The notes under the pieces: model-generated | The model's input: only the letters and a program-made list of their open reading frames with translations | Told to the model about the DNA's origin: nothing | Databases searched by the model: none | Position numbers and translations under genes: made by a program | Source of the DNA: Enterococcus crotali | GTDB taxonomy: Bacteria > Bacillota > Bacilli > Lactobacillales > Enterococcaceae | Length of the DNA: 64,000 nucleotides | Direction: 5' to 3' | NCBI RefSeq assembly: GCF_000633635.1 | Contig: NZ_AYPQ01000001.1 | Coordinates: forward strand, 342,817-406,816 | Part shown: positions 8,567-18,204 of the stretch, piece after piece | Layout: every line of letters starts with the position of its first letter | Numbering within the stretch: the first letter of the stretch is position 1

Positions 8567-9688
8567 ATGACTAGAAAAGGTGAAAATATTTATAAACGGA
8601 AAGATGGTAGGTGGGAAGGCCGCTATATAAAAAAAAGAGATAGTAAAGGCAGAATTATTTATGGCTATACTTATGGAAAACGCTATATAGAAGTAAAGTC
8701 AAAATTAATATTATTGAAAGCGCAACATTTTGAGTTAGATACTATCAAGACTTTTAATGGCGATTTACAAGAGTGGAGTGTTTATTGGTTACATCACTAT
8801 AAAAAATCTACTATAAAGCAGTCTACATTTTTTAATTATAAATGGTTGATAAACAAATACATTCTTCCTTATATAGGTGAAAAAAGGATAAGTGATCTGA
8901 AAAATGAAGAAGTTAGAAGCTATATTGAAACGATAGAAGGACTGGGATTATCACATGGAACAACGAATAATATTTTTATTTTACTTAAAAAAATTTTAGA
9001 AGAAGCAGAAAATCAAAACATAATTTCTTCTAATCCTTGTCGAAACATTAAGTTGTCCAGAAAAAAATATAGGAATAAAGTACCAGTTGCTCTGACGGTG
9101 AATGAGCAAAAGCAATTAGAATATTTTGCATTCAAAGAAAAAGGGTGCTCCGCAATTATTTTGGCCTTGTACTCAGGTCTTCGGATTGGTGAGATTAGTG
9201 GACTTAAATGGTCAGATATTGATTTTGAGAATGGAACTATTTACGTTAATCGTACGATTTTCAGAGTAAATAGTCATAGCGAAGGTCGCAAGACGGAAGT
9301 ACTGGTTGGAATTCCTAAAACAGATCAATCCTCTAGAGTTGTTCCATTAGCTGGAAACTTAAAAAACTACTTGCTTGCAAAAAAAGCACTATCAGCTTCG
9401 AGTTATGTTGTATCATGTAAAAATAAAATGACTGAACCCAGAGTGATCAGATACCGATTTAAAAAAGTTGTAGAAGCCTCAGGAATTAGAAACATCCACT
9501 TTCATTCTTTGCGCCATACATTTGCGACTCGATGTTTAGAAGAACGTGTAGATATATCCAGTTTGAGTAAGCTTTTGGGTCACACTTCAGCAAAAATGAC
9601 TTTAGATACGTATGCAGATTCGGTACTTGAAAGTCGACAAAAAGCGATCTTTAAAATAGACAAATTAATGACTTATCAATTGGATTAA
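8567..9688 (+). CDS. Tyrosine recombinase/integrase (orphan)
   Basis: 373 residues from ATG 8567 (GAAAAGGGG upstream; MTRKGENIYKRKDGRWEGRY is the usual N-terminus of this class). The frame extends back to 8459 but that part is AT-rich non-coding in look. An N-terminal AP2-like arm-binding part and a SAM-like core-binding part (~55-150) are followed by the catalytic domain: Arg in YSGLRIGEISGLKW, HSLRHTFATR (H-x-x-R), LLGHTSAKMTLDTY with the nucleophile Tyr. All catalytic residues are present. No excisionase, replication or cargo genes are adjacent, so it is an element remnant or a stand-alone recombinase. Confidence 0.9.
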   Translation: MTRKGENIYKRKDGRWEGRYIKKRDSKGRIIYGYTYGKRYIEVKSKLILLKAQHFELDTIKTFNGDLQEWSVYWLHHYKKSTIKQSTFFNYKWLINKYILPYIGEKRISDLKNEEVRSYIETIEGLGLSHGTTNNIFILLKKILEEAENQNIISSNPCRNIKLSRKKYRNKVPVALTVNEQKQLEYFAFKEKGCSAIILALYSGLRIGEISGLKWSDIDFENGTIYVNRTIFRVNSHSEGRKTEVLVGIPKTDQSSRVVPLAGNLKNYLLAKKALSASSYVVSCKNKMTEPRVIRYRFKKVVEASGIRNIHFHSLRHTFATRCLEERVDISSLSKLLGHTSAKMTLDTYADSVLESRQKAIFKIDKLMTYQLD

Positions 9689-9769
9689 GACTGTTTATTG
9701 AGTTAAAAGAGGTATGAGATGTGAAAATATTTTTAGTTTTTATCAAATAAACAATGAATATGTAGTATT

Positions 9770-9816
9770 AGTGCCTAGTGAATGAGTCAGTTTCTTTTAC
9801 TCAGGCACTTTTTTTT
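9770..9816 (+). terminator. Terminator after the integrase
   Basis: AGTGCCT...AGGCACT stem with a partly paired interior, followed by eight T. Confidence 0.75.
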
Positions 9817-9884
9817 GCTGAAATCTCACTTAGAAAATATTTTCGTTATATTTGAATAATTAAGAAAATACTTGAAAATATTAC

Positions 9885-9898
9885 CGAAATCGTTTTCT
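9885..9898 (+). promoter_or_regulatory. cre-like site upstream of the mannosidase operon
   Basis: CGAAATCGTTTTCT matches the CcpA consensus TGNAANCGNWNNCW with one mismatch at the first base. It lies ~55 bp before the first gene, the place expected for catabolite repression of a sugar operon. Confidence 0.45.
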
Positions 9899-9953
9899 TT
9901 TCAAGAAATGCGGAGTATATTTATAAAGAAGAGAGATGGAGGGAAAAGTTTAG

Positions 9954-12605
9954 ATGAAGAAGATACATGTAGTGGCTCATACTCATTGGGATCGTGAGTG
10001 GTACTTTAGTGACAATGAAGCATTTATCCAATTTTCTTATCATATGGACGAAGTGATTTATGCTTTAGAAAACAACGAACTGGATTATTACTATTTGGAT
10101 GGACAATTGAGTATTTTAGATGATTACTTAAAAGTGTATCCAGAAAAAGAAGCAAAAATCAGAGAACTTGTTGAATCAAACAAGTTATTTATTGGTCCTT
10201 GGTATACGCAAATGGATGAATTTGTTGTTGCGGGAGAGTCAGTCGTTAAAAACTTACAAATCGGGATCAATATGTCCACACATTTAGGGGGTCATACTTC
10301 ATTAGGTTATTTACCAGACTCGTTTGGTCAAGGAAAAGACATGCCCAAAATTTATAATGGTTTTGGGATCGAAGATGCTGTATTTTGGCGAGGTATGCCA
10401 AACGAAGTGACAAAGAGCCGTGAATTTTATTGGGTAGCCGAAGACGGGTCGAAAGTTTTAACGATCAATATACGTAATGGCTACTATGCTGGAGTAGCGT
10501 TGGTTGAAGGGGAAGATTATCAGAAAAAGGCCATGTTAGATCTTGTGTCTCAGGACAATGCTACAGATATCGTTACTTTACCAGTTGGGGGAGATCAGCG
10601 AGCTGTTGATCGAAATTTGAAAGAAATTATTCAACAAGTGAATGAGCAATATGGCACTGAATATCAGATTGAAGAAAGCAATTATCCACATATTTTTAAT
10701 TTATTAAGAAAAACAGCTGCAGATTTACCTACGGTTCAAGGCGAATTTATGAGTGGTAGCGTTTCAAAAATTCATCGTTCGATTTATTCATCAAGGTACG
10801 ACCTAAAAAAACTGAACGATACGATCGAAAATCGTTTGATTTTCCAGCTAGAACCATTGATGCTGATGGCTGATGATTTAGGGATCCCATTTAAACGAGA
10901 GCTTTTGGATTATATTTGGAAACTATTGTTAAAAAATCATGCCCACGATAGCATCGGCGGATGTAATACTGATAAGACGAATGAAATGATCTTAGCCCGA
11001 TATAAAGAGGCCGATCAACTATCTTATTCTACGATTGATTATTTAGTAAGGAAAATTTCGGAGTCAATAGAAGGAATTCAAGAGAATGACTTAGTGTTAT
11101 TTAATACACTACCGTATACGAGAACAGATACTCAGATAGTGGAAGTCAGCACCAAACTTGAAAAAGTCAAGCTATTTGACGAAAATCACAAAGCATTAGA
11201 GATGCAAATTTTGTCGACAGAAAGAGTATACGCTGGTGAAGTCAGAAGATCAGAAGAAGATTATGACGAATCGAAATACTACTACATTCATAAGATAAGT
11301 TTAACCAAAGAAATTCCTCCACTTTCTTATGTGATCGTTACTGTAGAAGAACAAATTGAAACAAATGAAAATGTAGAAACTGCTGATCTTAAAAAGACCA
11401 TGATCGAAAATGAGAACTATAAAATTATTTTTTCAAATGGAAATTTCTCTATTACGACAAAAGAGCAAAGGAAAACTTACGAAAATTGTCTATTTATTGA
11501 AGAATCAGGCGATGAAGGAGATACATATGATTATTCTCCGGCTTACCATGATCAAGTCCATCAGTTATTATTTGATACGTCAGATGTTGCCATTCAAAGT
11601 GGACCTTTACTTTCTGAAATGATAGTAAAAGGAAAATGGCATGTTCCAAAAGATTTAGAGGCCAGAAAAGCACACAAGACAAATGCTGTTATTGATTATA
11701 CTTTTACATTGTCATTAAAGAATGATTCTAAGCGAATTGATATGAAACTGAAAATCAATAATCAAGCGATGGATCATCGTATGCGCCTAGTTGTAAAAAC
11801 GCCAGTTGAAACCAAAGTCAGCTATGCAGATACTTTGTTCGGGATCGTAGAAAGAGAAAATCAAGATCCTCATATTCATGATTGGAGAGAGTTAGGCTGG
11901 AAAGAAGAACCTACAGAAATTTATCCAATGATCCATTATTCAAACATTCATGATTTAGAAACTAGCTGGACCGTGATGAGTAAAGGAATCAAGGAGTATC
12001 AAGTGATCGACAGCGATTTGTATCTGACCTTGTTTAGAGGGATAGGATTTTTAGGGAGACCAGAATTGTTGAGAAGACCTGGAGATGCTTCTGGCAACCA
12101 ATATCGTTATATTCCAACACCAGATAGCCAATTATTAGGTACTTTGGAGATGGAACTGTCATTATTGATCGCGGATGTTTTTGATCCAGTAATGAGTCAA
12201 AAAGAGTATCAAGCTTACTCAGTTACATGCCCGTATTATCAAATTCAAACATTGAATCGTTTTACGAATCCTATTCAATATTTCCAAAGCAATAAAGTAG
12301 ACCAGTTACAGGCTCTAAAAGAATGTATAAATTTAACTGACTCAAATTTAGTCTTTAGTGCATTAGAGTTAAGTCGTGACGAGCAGTGGATCAATCTTCG
12401 TTTATACAATCCCTCTCTAATTGAGACGGTCATAGATGAAAAAATCACTTTACCAACTGAAAGTACTGTTCGTTTTGTCGATTTAAATGGCGACACACTT
12501 GAATCTTTAGGAAAAGTAAAAGAAATTTTATTAGGCGAGTTCAAACCAGGACAAATTAAATCAGTTTCAATAGAAAGAGAACACGGGAAGGTTGAGATAA
12601 AATGA
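9954..12605 (+). CDS. mngB: GH38 alpha-mannosidase
   Basis: 883 residues, ATG 9954 after GGAGGG, full length for bacterial GH38. N-terminal catalytic domain: VVAHTHWDREWYFS (Zn-binding H-x-D), GYLPDSFGQ with the nucleophile Asp, and KNHAHDSIGGCNTD (second Zn-site His/Asp). Central helical and C-terminal beta domains follow. It is cytoplasmic (no signal peptide). The family removes alpha-mannose from imported, sometimes phosphorylated, mannosides. It overlaps the PTS EIIC gene by 4 bp (ATGA) and shares an operon with GH125 and GH1 genes, pointing to mannose-containing glycan fragments as substrate. Confidence 0.92.
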   Translation: MKKIHVVAHTHWDREWYFSDNEAFIQFSYHMDEVIYALENNELDYYYLDGQLSILDDYLKVYPEKEAKIRELVESNKLFIGPWYTQMDEFVVAGESVVKNLQIGINMSTHLGGHTSLGYLPDSFGQGKDMPKIYNGFGIEDAVFWRGMPNEVTKSREFYWVAEDGSKVLTINIRNGYYAGVALVEGEDYQKKAMLDLVSQDNATDIVTLPVGGDQRAVDRNLKEIIQQVNEQYGTEYQIEESNYPHIFNLLRKTAADLPTVQGEFMSGSVSKIHRSIYSSRYDLKKLNDTIENRLIFQLEPLMLMADDLGIPFKRELLDYIWKLLLKNHAHDSIGGCNTDKTNEMILARYKEADQLSYSTIDYLVRKISESIEGIQENDLVLFNTLPYTRTDTQIVEVSTKLEKVKLFDENHKALEMQILSTERVYAGEVRRSEEDYDESKYYYIHKISLTKEIPPLSYVIVTVEEQIETNENVETADLKKTMIENENYKIIFSNGNFSITTKEQRKTYENCLFIEESGDEGDTYDYSPAYHDQVHQLLFDTSDVAIQSGPLLSEMIVKGKWHVPKDLEARKAHKTNAVIDYTFTLSLKNDSKRIDMKLKINNQAMDHRMRLVVKTPVETKVSYADTLFGIVERENQDPHIHDWRELGWKEEPTEIYPMIHYSNIHDLETSWTVMSKGIKEYQVIDSDLYLTLFRGIGFLGRPELLRRPGDASGNQYRYIPTPDSQLLGTLEMELSLLIADVFDPVMSQKEYQAYSVTCPYYQIQTLNRFTNPIQYFQSNKVDQLQALKECINLTDSNLVFSALELSRDEQWINLRLYNPSLIETVIDEKITLPTESTVRFVDLNGDTLESLGKVKEILLGEFKPGQIKSVSIEREHGKVEIK

Positions 12606-13924
12606 AAATAAATATCGAAAAAATTCAAGATCCATTGCTAAAAATTGCCAATAAAGTGGATAACAACAGTGTTTTACAAGCAATTAAAAATGCCTTTATC
12701 AGCAGTATTCCCTTTACGGTCGTGGGGTCTTTTTCCAATCTAATCAAAATGCAGATCGATGCCTTTTTTGGTGAGACGGCGATCGGTCAAACCGCATCAG
12801 CAATTTTTGGAAATGTTTATTTAGGAACTTTGGGTATCGTAGCATTATTGATTGTATTTTCTACTGCTTATAATTATGCTAAAGAATTGATGAAAAAACA
12901 CCCTGAGGCAAATATCAATCCACTATTAGCAACCTTATTAGCTTTTGCGGCATATTTTGTTATGGTGCCTAATAATGTGAATTTTGCTGATAGTTCTGCG
13001 GAAGTAGTTCAAGGTTATGCAAACAATTTCTTTAGTTATGAAGGAATGTTCACAGCGTTGATCGTTGGTTTACTTGCCGTATTTTTCTATTCAATCTTGG
13101 CGAAGCATAAAATTGCGATCAAATTGCCGGGAAATGTTCCGCCAAACGTATTTGATTCATTCTTTGCATTGATTCCAATTTCAATTGTTCTGCTTGCTTG
13201 TTCGATAATGAAAGTCGTGATCGAAGCGTTTGACTTTAATTCATTTATGGATCTGGTCAGTCAATTATTTGTTCAACCATTGACTTCTGTTGGAACAGGT
13301 TTACCAGCAATTATCGTCGTTATTTTATTAGAACAAATTTTATGGTTCTTAGGTCTACATGGATTTAATATTGTTTGGGGCGTTGTTTCTGCTTTATGGT
13401 TGCCGATTTTCTTAGAAAACGTGGCTAAATTTGCTGAAACTAAAAGCTTTGCTGATATTTCAGTTGCACCAAATACAATGACCAATGTGTATGCAATGAT
13501 CGGAGGATCTGGTGCAACATTCGGCTTGATTTTAGCAATTTTGATTTTTACTCCTAAAACATATAGTGGTCGTGAGGTTGCAAAACTTTCATTTATTCCA
13601 GGTTTATTTGGGATCAATGAACCGATCATCTTTGGATTTCCGATTGTATTAAATCCATTAATGTTTATTCCGTTTGTCTTTGTGCCTGTCTTTAATGCAA
13701 TTGTTGCCTATATTGTGACAAAAATCGGTTGGGTGGTTCCATTGGTTGTATTAAATTCAGGAAATGAACCGATATTTATCAGCACTTGGATTTTAGGAGC
13801 TTTCCACCTGAGCCCAGTGATATTGACAGCTGTTTTAGTCGTTTTAGACATTTTCATTTACGCGCCATTCGTACGTATGAATATGAAATTTGATGAAAGT
13901 CAGTTACTTAACGCACAAAACTAG
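12602..13924 (+). CDS. PTS EIIC, lactose/cellobiose family
   Basis: 440 residues, ATG 12602 overlapping the GH38 stop. About ten membrane helices; PGNVPPNVFDSFFALIP and GLFGINEPIIFGFPIVLNP are the Lac-family EIIC signatures around the sugar site. No EIIA or EIIB gene is in the operon, so it must use subunits encoded elsewhere. It likely imports and phosphorylates the oligosaccharide that the flanking hydrolases degrade. Confidence 0.9.
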   Translation: MKINIEKIQDPLLKIANKVDNNSVLQAIKNAFISSIPFTVVGSFSNLIKMQIDAFFGETAIGQTASAIFGNVYLGTLGIVALLIVFSTAYNYAKELMKKHPEANINPLLATLLAFAAYFVMVPNNVNFADSSAEVVQGYANNFFSYEGMFTALIVGLLAVFFYSILAKHKIAIKLPGNVPPNVFDSFFALIPISIVLLACSIMKVVIEAFDFNSFMDLVSQLFVQPLTSVGTGLPAIIVVILLEQILWFLGLHGFNIVWGVVSALWLPIFLENVAKFAETKSFADISVAPNTMTNVYAMIGGSGATFGLILAILIFTPKTYSGREVAKLSFIPGLFGINEPIIFGFPIVLNPLMFIPFVFVPVFNAIVAYIVTKIGWVVPLVVLNSGNEPIFISTWILGAFHLSPVILTAVLVVLDIFIYAPFVRMNMKFDESQLLNAQN

Positions 13925-13936
13925 TCTATCTATACT

Positions 13937-13981
13937 AACAAGAGACAAGCGTTGCTTAAAAGAACCTCGTCTCTTGTTTTA
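13937..13981 (+). terminator. Terminator after the PTS EIIC gene
   Basis: AACAAGAGAC pairs with GTCTCTTGTT, then TTATT. It separates GH38-EIIC from the RpiR-GH125-GH1 part, though read-through is possible. Confidence 0.7.
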
Positions 13982-14007
13982 TTGACGATAGAGGAAGGAG
14001 TTGTAAA

Positions 14008-14804
14008 ATGGAAAGTTATATAGAGTTGATTATCCAGGCAAATGAAAAAAAATTTACTGATGTAGAGCGAGTGATTGCACAATATTTTTTAGCTGGAAAT
14101 AAAGAGCTAGGGATTCAGGAATTGGCTAAAGAGCTGAGTGTTTCAAATTCTTCGATTACCCGCTTTTGTAAAAAAATTGGTTTAGCTAATTATAAAGAAT
14201 TGATCTACCTTTATAAATATTCAAGTAAAGGAAACAAAAAACAAGCAGATTCTAGCATTAGTTATGTGAATTTGAACTATTCTTTATTGCTCAACGATAT
14301 CATTGAAAAACTAGATAAAGATGAAGTTAAAAAAGCAGCATTGATGATCGATGGCGGCGTCTCATTCACTATTGGGGAACGGGGTACAATGCATTTTGTG
14401 GAGAAGATTTTCAGTTTAAATTTTCACGACTTGGAAAAATTGTGAATGTAATCAAGGATGAACATTCCATTGTGATGATGGCTCATGGGGTTCAACAGGG
14501 GGATCTTGTTGTTTTATCTTCGATCTCTGGCGATAACGAAGCCGTTCAGGAAGCGGTAAGAATCGTCTCTGAGAAAAACGCTAAAGTGATTGTGATTACT
14601 GCAAATGAAAAAAGCCCATATAAAGAGTTTGCCGAAGCCTTTTGTCTAACAAGTTCGATGGGTAAAAAAGATATGGGAGGAATATCTCCTCAGATTCCAG
14701 TTTTAACAGTAATCGATATATTGTATACAGAAATTCTGGCAATGTATCACGAAGATACAATAAGATCATGGATAAAATCAGAAGTAATTTTAAGAGGGAA
14801 ATAA
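14008..14804 (+). pseudogene. RpiR-family regulator, frameshifted near 14360
   Basis: Start ATG 14008 after GGAAGGAG. N-terminal HTH_6 (ELAKELSVSNSSITRFCKKIG, broken here as residues ~38-58) and a SIS sugar-phosphate domain. The first frame runs out at 14445, but frame +3 already reads YWGTGYNAFCGEDF...LGKIVNV from ~14365. One missing base near TCATTCAC (14356-14363) restores 265 residues, normal for the family. The SIS part includes VVLSSISGDNEAVQEAV and VIVITANEKSP. It probably senses a sugar phosphate and controls this glycan operon. The frameshift is likely a sequencing error. Confidence 0.85.
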
Positions 14805-14818
14805 AAGGAGAGTATTCA

Positions 14819-16093
14819 ATGACCGCAAACTATTCAAAAACAGTAATAGATCATTTAAAAAAACAAGTCGCAGAGCGCTCAAACAATCCTAGATGGAGTG
14901 AAGTCTTTTCAAATTGTTTTGATAATACACTGGAAACGACGGTTAAATCAACGGAGTATGAGGATACGTTTGTAATTACTGGCGATATTCCGGCAATGTG
15001 GTTACGGGATTCATCTGCTCAGATAAAACCTTATTTATCTGTAGCAAATGAAGATGTGGCTATCAAGCAACTTATCTGTGGTTTAGTTGCTCGTCAAATA
15101 AAATGTATCTTGATCGATCCCTACGCAAATGCTTTTAATGAATCTGAAAATGGCGCTTGTTATCACCATGATATCACAGAGATGAACGGCTGGATCTGGG
15201 AGCGGAAATACGAAGTCGATTCTTTATGTTATCCAATCGAATTAGCTTATTTATTATGGAAAAAAACAGGTGAGACAAAACATTTTACCGAGGCTTTTAA
15301 ACAAGCGGCAGAAAAGATCATCGAAGTTTTTGAAACAGAACAGCATCATGAAAATTCGTCCTATCGATTTGAACGTTTTGGTGAACGAGCTGAAGATACA
15401 CTTTCTAACGGTGGACTAGGTGAGCCTTGCAGTTATACTGGGATGACTTGGTCTGGTTTTCGACCGAGTGACGACAGTTGTACATATAATTATTTAGTTC
15501 CAGCTAATATGTTTGCCGTCGTTATATTAGGGTATCTGGAAGAAATAGCTAAAGTGATCTATGAAGATGACTTATTAGCAGAAAAGGCTAAGCATCTGAA
15601 AAATACAATTGATGAGGGGATAGCTGAATGGGGTATTGTTGAACATCTTGGAAAAAAAGTTTATGCTTATGAAGTTGATGGACTTGGTAATTATCTTTTG
15701 ATGGATGATGCGAATGTACCTAGCCTGCTTGCTGCTCCTTACTTAGGCTATTGTTCCATGGAAGATACTGTCTATCAAAACACGCGGGCACTGATTTTAT
15801 CTGATGATAATCCTTACTATTATGAAGGAACTAAATTAAAAGGAATCGGGAGCGAACATACACCAAAAGACTATGTTTGGCCGATTGCCTTATCGATTCA
15901 AGGATTAACAACAAATGATCAATCAGAAAAAGAAGCTCTTTTAAACACATTGGTTCAAACAGACGCAGGGACGAATCATATGCATGAAGGGGTCAACGTC
16001 AATGATCCGATGCAGTACACTCGCGAATGGTTTTCATGGGCGAATATGATGTTTTGTGAGTTGCTTTTAGATTACTTAAAACTGAACAAATAG
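14819..16093 (+). CDS. GH125 exo-alpha-1,6-mannosidase
   Basis: 424 residues from ATG 14819 (AAAAGGAG upstream); the frame opens earlier at 14768, inside the RpiR gene. Family marks: [57 protein letters not shown], and the end [20 protein letters not shown] with conserved acids. GH125 (former DUF1237) are metal-independent inverting exo-mannosidases acting on alpha-1,6-mannose, as on N-glycan cores. Cytoplasmic. It pairs with the GH38 enzyme of the same cluster. Confidence 0.92.
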   Translation: MTANYSKTVIDHLKKQVAERSNNPRWSEVFSNCFDNTLETTVKSTEYEDTFVITGDIPAMWLRDSSAQIKPYLSVANEDVAIKQLICGLVARQIKCILIDPYANAFNESENGACYHHDITEMNGWIWERKYEVDSLCYPIELAYLLWKKTGETKHFTEAFKQAAEKIIEVFETEQHHENSSYRFERFGERAEDTLSNGGLGEPCSYTGMTWSGFRPSDDSCTYNYLVPANMFAVVILGYLEEIAKVIYEDDLLAEKAKHLKNTIDEGIAEWGIVEHLGKKVYAYEVDGLGNYLLMDDANVPSLLAAPYLGYCSMEDTVYQNTRALILSDDNPYYYEGTKLKGIGSEHTPKDYVWPIALSIQGLTTNDQSEKEALLNTLVQTDAGTNHMHEGVNVNDPMQYTREWFSWANMMFCELLLDYLKLNK

Positions 16094-16104
16094 GAGAATA
16101 GCAA

Positions 16105-17477
16105 ATGAAAAAATTTCCAGAACATTTTTTATGGGGAGCAGCAACATCGGCGCCTCAATCAGAAGGTCATGGTTCGTTGAATGGAAAGTCACCTTCTACA
16201 TGGGATAAATGGTATGAAATAAATCCAGAGAAATTCCAAAAAAATCAAGGGCCTGAGCACACCTCAAATATGTATGAAACATACATTGAGGATGCCAAAA
16301 GAATGAATGATATCCATATGAATTCCTTTAGAACATCTATTGCTTGGACGCGTTTGTTGCCGGATGGTAAAACAATCAATCCGGAAGCGGTCACTTTTTA
16401 TCGTAACTATTTTCAAGAACTACATTCAAATGGCGTCAAACCGATCATTAATTTGTTTCATTTTGATATGCCTTGGTGGTTGATGGAAAAAGGTGGTTGG
16501 GAGTCACGAGAATCAGTGGATGCATTTGCTTTTTATGCTGCGACTTGTTTTGAGTTGTTTGGGGACTTAGTTGAGTCTTGGACAACTTTTAATGAGCCAA
16601 TGGTTCATGTAGAATGCGGCTATTTATACGGGTATCATTATCCTGCTATTCATGATTTGAAAAAGGCAGTTCAGGTAGCTTTTCATACCGTGATGGCACA
16701 TACGATGGCTGTGAAAGCATTTAAAGAGGGCAAATACTCTGGGGAAATCGGAATTATTTTAAATGTGTCTCCATGCTATCCAAAAAGTCATTCTGCAGCA
16801 GATTTGCGTGCGGCAGAACTTGCTGATTTATTAAATACAAAGAGCTTTTTAGACCCAGCTGTTTTAGGTACATTCCCTGAAAAATTGATCGATTGTCTAG
16901 CGGATAATCAGTTATTACCTATAGTCGCAGAGCAAGACTTACACTTGATACAAATGAATACAGTCGATTTTATTGGAATGAATTATTATCAGCCTCGTCG
17001 TGTTCAGGCACCATCTAAGGTCAATCATCCAGCTGTTTCTCCAGCTGATTTTTATGAGCATTACGATTGGCCAGACAAAAAATCAATCCATATCGAGGCT
17101 GGGAAATTTATCCAGAAGCCTTGTATGATGTTGCAATGATGATCAAAAATGAGTACAACAATATTCCTTGGTACGTTTCTGAAAACGGAATGGGTGTTGC
17201 AGATGAAGATCGATTTATGGATCAAACTGGAATGATCCAAGACGATTATCGCATCGAATTCATGATCGAACATTTAGAACAACTTCATAAAGGAATTGAA
17301 GCTGGCAGTAATTGTTTTGGTTACCATACGTGGACCTTTGTTGATTGCTGGTCTTGGTTAAATGGCTATAAAAATCGTTACGGCTTTTATCGCTTAGATT
17401 TAGAAAACGATCAACGAACGTTAAAGAAAAGTGGTATCTGGTTCAAAGACTTGATCGATCGTAATGGTTTGTTATAA
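16105..17477 (+). pseudogene. GH1 beta-glycosidase, frameshifted near 17085
   Basis: ATG 16105 after TAGGAGA. N-terminal FPEHFLWGAATSAPQSEG is the GH1 signature; the acid/base Glu164 sits in TFNEP. The frame is lost after HYDWPDKK: the A6 run at 17080-17085 needs a seventh A to read KKINPYRGWEIYPEALYD, after which the nucleophile Glu in WYVSENGMG and HTWTFVDCWSW follow. Reconstructed length is 457, normal for GH1. Fourth enzyme of the glycan operon; next to a Lac-family EIIC it may act on a phosphorylated beta-linked disaccharide, perhaps mannosyl-GlcNAc (inference). Confidence 0.88.
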
Positions 17478-17527
17478 AGCCATAATCGAAGGAATAAAGA
17501 CAAGTTTTACGTAGTGTTACCCAACTA

Positions 17528-17576
17528 AAAAGCGCAGACCGAAACGAGTGATTCATTTTGGTCTGCGCTTTAAATT
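17528..17576 (+). terminator. Terminator of the glycan operon
   Basis: AAAGCGCAGACCGAAA pairs with TTTTGGTCTGCGCTTT, followed by an AT-rich tail; it can act in both directions. Confidence 0.8.
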
Positions 17577-17616
17577 TGATTAGACGACAAAGCTAAAACG
17601 TTTTCCTTAAACAGGT

Positions 17617-17644
17617 TTTACTGTAATCTTTTTGATGGTATACT
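17617..17644 (+). promoter_or_regulatory. Candidate sigma-A promoter
   Basis: TTTACT, 16-bp spacer, TATACT, 43 bp before the ATG of the 121-residue membrane protein. Confidence 0.4.
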
Positions 17645-17687
17645 ATGGAAAAGAAGATTACTTTGTAAGTGAAATGGAGCCATCAGG

Positions 17688-18053
17688 ATGAATAATAGAG
17701 AGCAGCAAAGAAAATTTTCTGAACGATCTACTATCAATAATAGTACATTTGATGTGATGAATACAAACCAAACCCGCTACTCTAATGGTCAAGGAAAAGA
17801 AGTACTGCCAACTGATCGAGAAGAATCAAGAATTTCCAGCTATTACCTTTCAACAGGAGCCATTTATGTTTCAGGAGTGCTATTTGGAATCGGGCTATTT
17901 TGGTTGATCACTCTTCTGGGAGAAGAATATATATCATCCGCATTTTATGCTAGTACTGCATTTTTAGTATATACATTGCTCTTTTGTGTGATCATGAGCT
18001 ATTCATGGATTTTCATTGGGCTAAAACTTGCTAAAAGAGATAGGAGAAAATGA
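17688..18053 (+). CDS. Small membrane protein, unknown function
   Basis: 121 residues, ATG 17688 with TGGAG upstream. The first ~50 residues are polar and cytoplasmic; two membrane helices follow (GAIYVSGVLFGIGLFWLITLL and AFLVYTLLFCVIMSYSWIFIG), ending in LAKRDRRK. No family recognised. Flanked by a terminator upstream and a structured spacer downstream, so it is probably monocistronic. Confidence 0.7.
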   Translation: MNNREQQRKFSERSTINNSTFDVMNTNQTRYSNGQGKEVLPTDREESRISSYYLSTGAIYVSGVLFGIGLFWLITLLGEEYISSAFYASTAFLVYTLLFCVIMSYSWIFIGLKLAKRDRRK

Positions 18054-18090
18054 ATATGGAAAAAATGGTGAGGAAACGAAGTAACGACTT

Positions 18091-18161
18091 GATACAGTTA
18101 GCGTCCTGATAGAGGCTGTATTGAGTTAAGAATTTCTATCAGAATCGAGCATAACTGTATC
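18091..18161 (+). other. Nested inverted repeat in intergenic spacer
   Basis: Outer arms GATACAGTTA (18091-18100) and TAACTGTATC (18152-18161) and inner arms CTGATAGA (18106-18113) and TCTATCAG (18135-18142) are all perfect. The RNA would be a two-tier hairpin with a 21-nt loop. No T-run follows and the methyltransferase gene starts 43 bp later. Confidence 0.6.
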
Positions 18162-18204
18162 GAACTTACACGAAGAAACAATAAATTGTAAGGGAGTTTT
18201 CGTT

